A stretch of 23,392 nucleotides of DNA from Methanobacteriota archaeon (GTDB taxonomy: Archaea; Thermoplasmatota; Poseidoniia; Poseidoniales; Poseidoniaceae), in the NCBI GenBank assembly GCA_018623995.1, contig JAAZUV010000006.1:1-23392 (forward strand), in the 5' to 3' direction. The position numbers and the translations under genes are program-made. This document shows positions 22,710 through 23,392 of this stretch, one piece after another; the stretch's first letter is position 1, and each line of letters opens with the position of its first letter. Under the pieces are notes generated by a model. That model saw only the letters and a program-made list of their open reading frames with translations. It was not told the origin of the DNA and searched no databases.

Positions 22710-23290
22710 CAAATCACCTCATCGAGAAGGACGACTTTACCGTCCACCATTTCGAGTCGAACAATGGATGAAATTTCAATGTGCGGATATTTTTCTCGCA
22801 ATTGAGTCAATCCCGGTCCTTTCTCGACGACGACAATGATTGTTTCAATCACTGCGCCAAGAGATTCAACGCCTCGAATGATGGCATCGAGGGTGCCTCC
22901 CGTCGATAACACATCGTCGACGATGAGGAGTCGTTCGCCTTGTTCGATGTCGTTAAGAAACATTTCACCTTTGGAATACCCTGTTGATTGATCGATGGCA
23001 AGTTCGCCTTCAAGTCCATAAGATCGCTTTCGAACAACGACCTGGGGTCGGTTGTTTCTCATCGAGAGTGGGCTTGTTAGTGGAAGCCCCATCGCTTCAA
23101 TCCCCAAAACGAGATCGATTGATTCCCAGTTTACAGCGTTTTCAATCAATTCAACAACTGCAGTAAGGACCGTCGGTTCAAGACGAGGTACTCCATCTGT
23201 CAAAGGGTGGATGAAATACGGGTAGTCTCCTTTCCAGATGATTGGTGCAGCCAGAAGTGATTCCTTCAATCGCTGCAATGGATTCGACAT
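22709..23290 (-). CDS. hpt: Hypoxanthine/guanine phosphoribosyltransferase, archaeal type
   Basis: Purine salvage enzyme that joins hypoxanthine or guanine with PRPP to give IMP or GMP in the cytoplasm. The 193 residues match the archaeal Hpt group: LKESLLAAPIIWKGDYPYFIHPLTDGVPRLEP at the start, LVLGIEAMGLPL, VVRKRSYGLEGE, QSTGYSKGEMFLN, and the PRPP-binding loop LLIVDDVLSTGGTL. The start motif and the pattern YSKGEMFLN set it apart from orotate or adenine phosphoribosyltransferases, which share the PRPP loop. The ATG at 23290 is chosen by family length; an ATG at 23308, overlapping the stop of the preceding gene as TGATG, would add six residues and suggests coupling. Its stop codon runs up to the dph2 start, so the two genes are co-transcribed. 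Confidence 0.9.
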   Translation of the reverse strand: MSNPLQRLKESLLAAPIIWKGDYPYFIHPLTDGVPRLEPTVLTAVVELIENAVNWESIDLVLGIEAMGLPLTSPLSMRNNRPQVVVRKRSYGLEGELAIDQSTGYSKGEMFLNDIEQGERLLIVDDVLSTGGTLDAIIRGVESLGAVIETIIVVVEKGPGLTQLREKYPHIEISSIVRLEMVDGKVVLLDEVI

Positions 23291-23307
23291 GGTTCCACTT
23301 CGTCGCA

Positions 23308-23392
23308 TCAAAGTTCGGAGAGATACTCGACGTATTCGTCGGGTTCGAGCAGATTCTCCATGTCGAACTGGAACGGTTGGAGAACAAGAATC
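23308..23392 (-). CDS. C-terminal end of an unknown gene (5' partial at the window edge)
   Basis: An open minus-strand frame enters from the window edge and reads ILVLQPFQFDMENLLEPDE and then YVEYLSEL before TGA. Only about 27 residues are visible, too few to name a family. Support for it being real is its acidic, helix-like composition and its TGATG overlap with the possible upstream start of hpt, typical of coupled genes in this operon. Confidence 0.5.
   Translation of the reverse strand, partial: ILVLQPFQFDMENLLEPDEYVEYLSEL

Noticed and set aside
23178..23387. A 69-codon minus-strand open frame at the right edge
   Set aside because: It overlaps hpt in another frame and is Ser/Asn-rich without motif; the frame ending at 23308 fits the operon better.

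Overview
The window looks like a gene-dense piece of a euryarchaeal chromosome. The archaeal marks are an A/V-type ATP synthase, Orc1/Cdc6, ribosomal protein S6e, aIF2-gamma, Dph2 and an archaeal-type Hpt. A class II HMG-CoA reductase, SMC-ScpA-ScpB, moderate GC and a marine-plankton style of gene content suggest the Thermoplasmata side, plausibly Poseidoniia (Marine Group II). That placement is inference; no 16S gene is present. No rRNA, tRNA, CRISPR array or insertion sequence was seen, and no gene-free stretch reaches 300 bases (the longest is about 207 bases, 14331-14537).

Layout. 1-1342 (+): the end of the ATP synthase operon (AtpB C-terminal half, AtpD). 1420-4811 (+): a large membrane protein that aligns by eye with site-2 (M50) proteases but lacks the catalytic residues, translationally overlapping a ketopantoate reductase. 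4792-6408 (-): L-aspartate oxidase. 6480-7238 (+): a four-helix membrane protein with a C-terminal CxxC...CxxC knuckle. 7362-13025 (+): smc-scpA-scpB, a full condensin operon. 13026-14330 (-): class II HMG-CoA reductase. 14538-17588 (+): an uncharacterised run of AAA+ ATPase with acidic linker and winged helix, beta-propeller-like protein, and DUF357 protein. 17575-17988 (-): HTH regulator. 18102-20282 (-): rps6e, aIF2-gamma, PIN-domain protein. 20350-21534 (-): orc1/cdc6. 21603-23392 (-): end of an unknown gene, hpt, and dph2, which carries an in-frame TAA that splits it into two pieces.

How the genes relate. Most are housekeeping: energy (ATP synthase), CoA and NAD biosynthesis (PanE, NadB), isoprenoid lipids (HMGR), chromosome organisation and replication (SMC-ScpAB, Orc1), translation (S6e, aIF2-gamma, PIN, diphthamide on EF2) and purine salvage (Hpt). 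Genes inside operons commonly carry the Shine-Dalgarno GAGGTG 4 to 6 bases before the start. Two first genes (14538 and 17988) have TATA-like boxes about 23-27 bases before the start codon, which fits leaderless transcripts.

Most worth a second look: the in-frame stop in dph2, the catalytically dead S2P homologue, the AAA+/propeller/DUF357 operon with a helically phased GTTAA array upstream, and an aIF2-gamma without its zinc-knuckle cysteines. All assignments are from reading the sequence and remembered family motifs; no database search was run.
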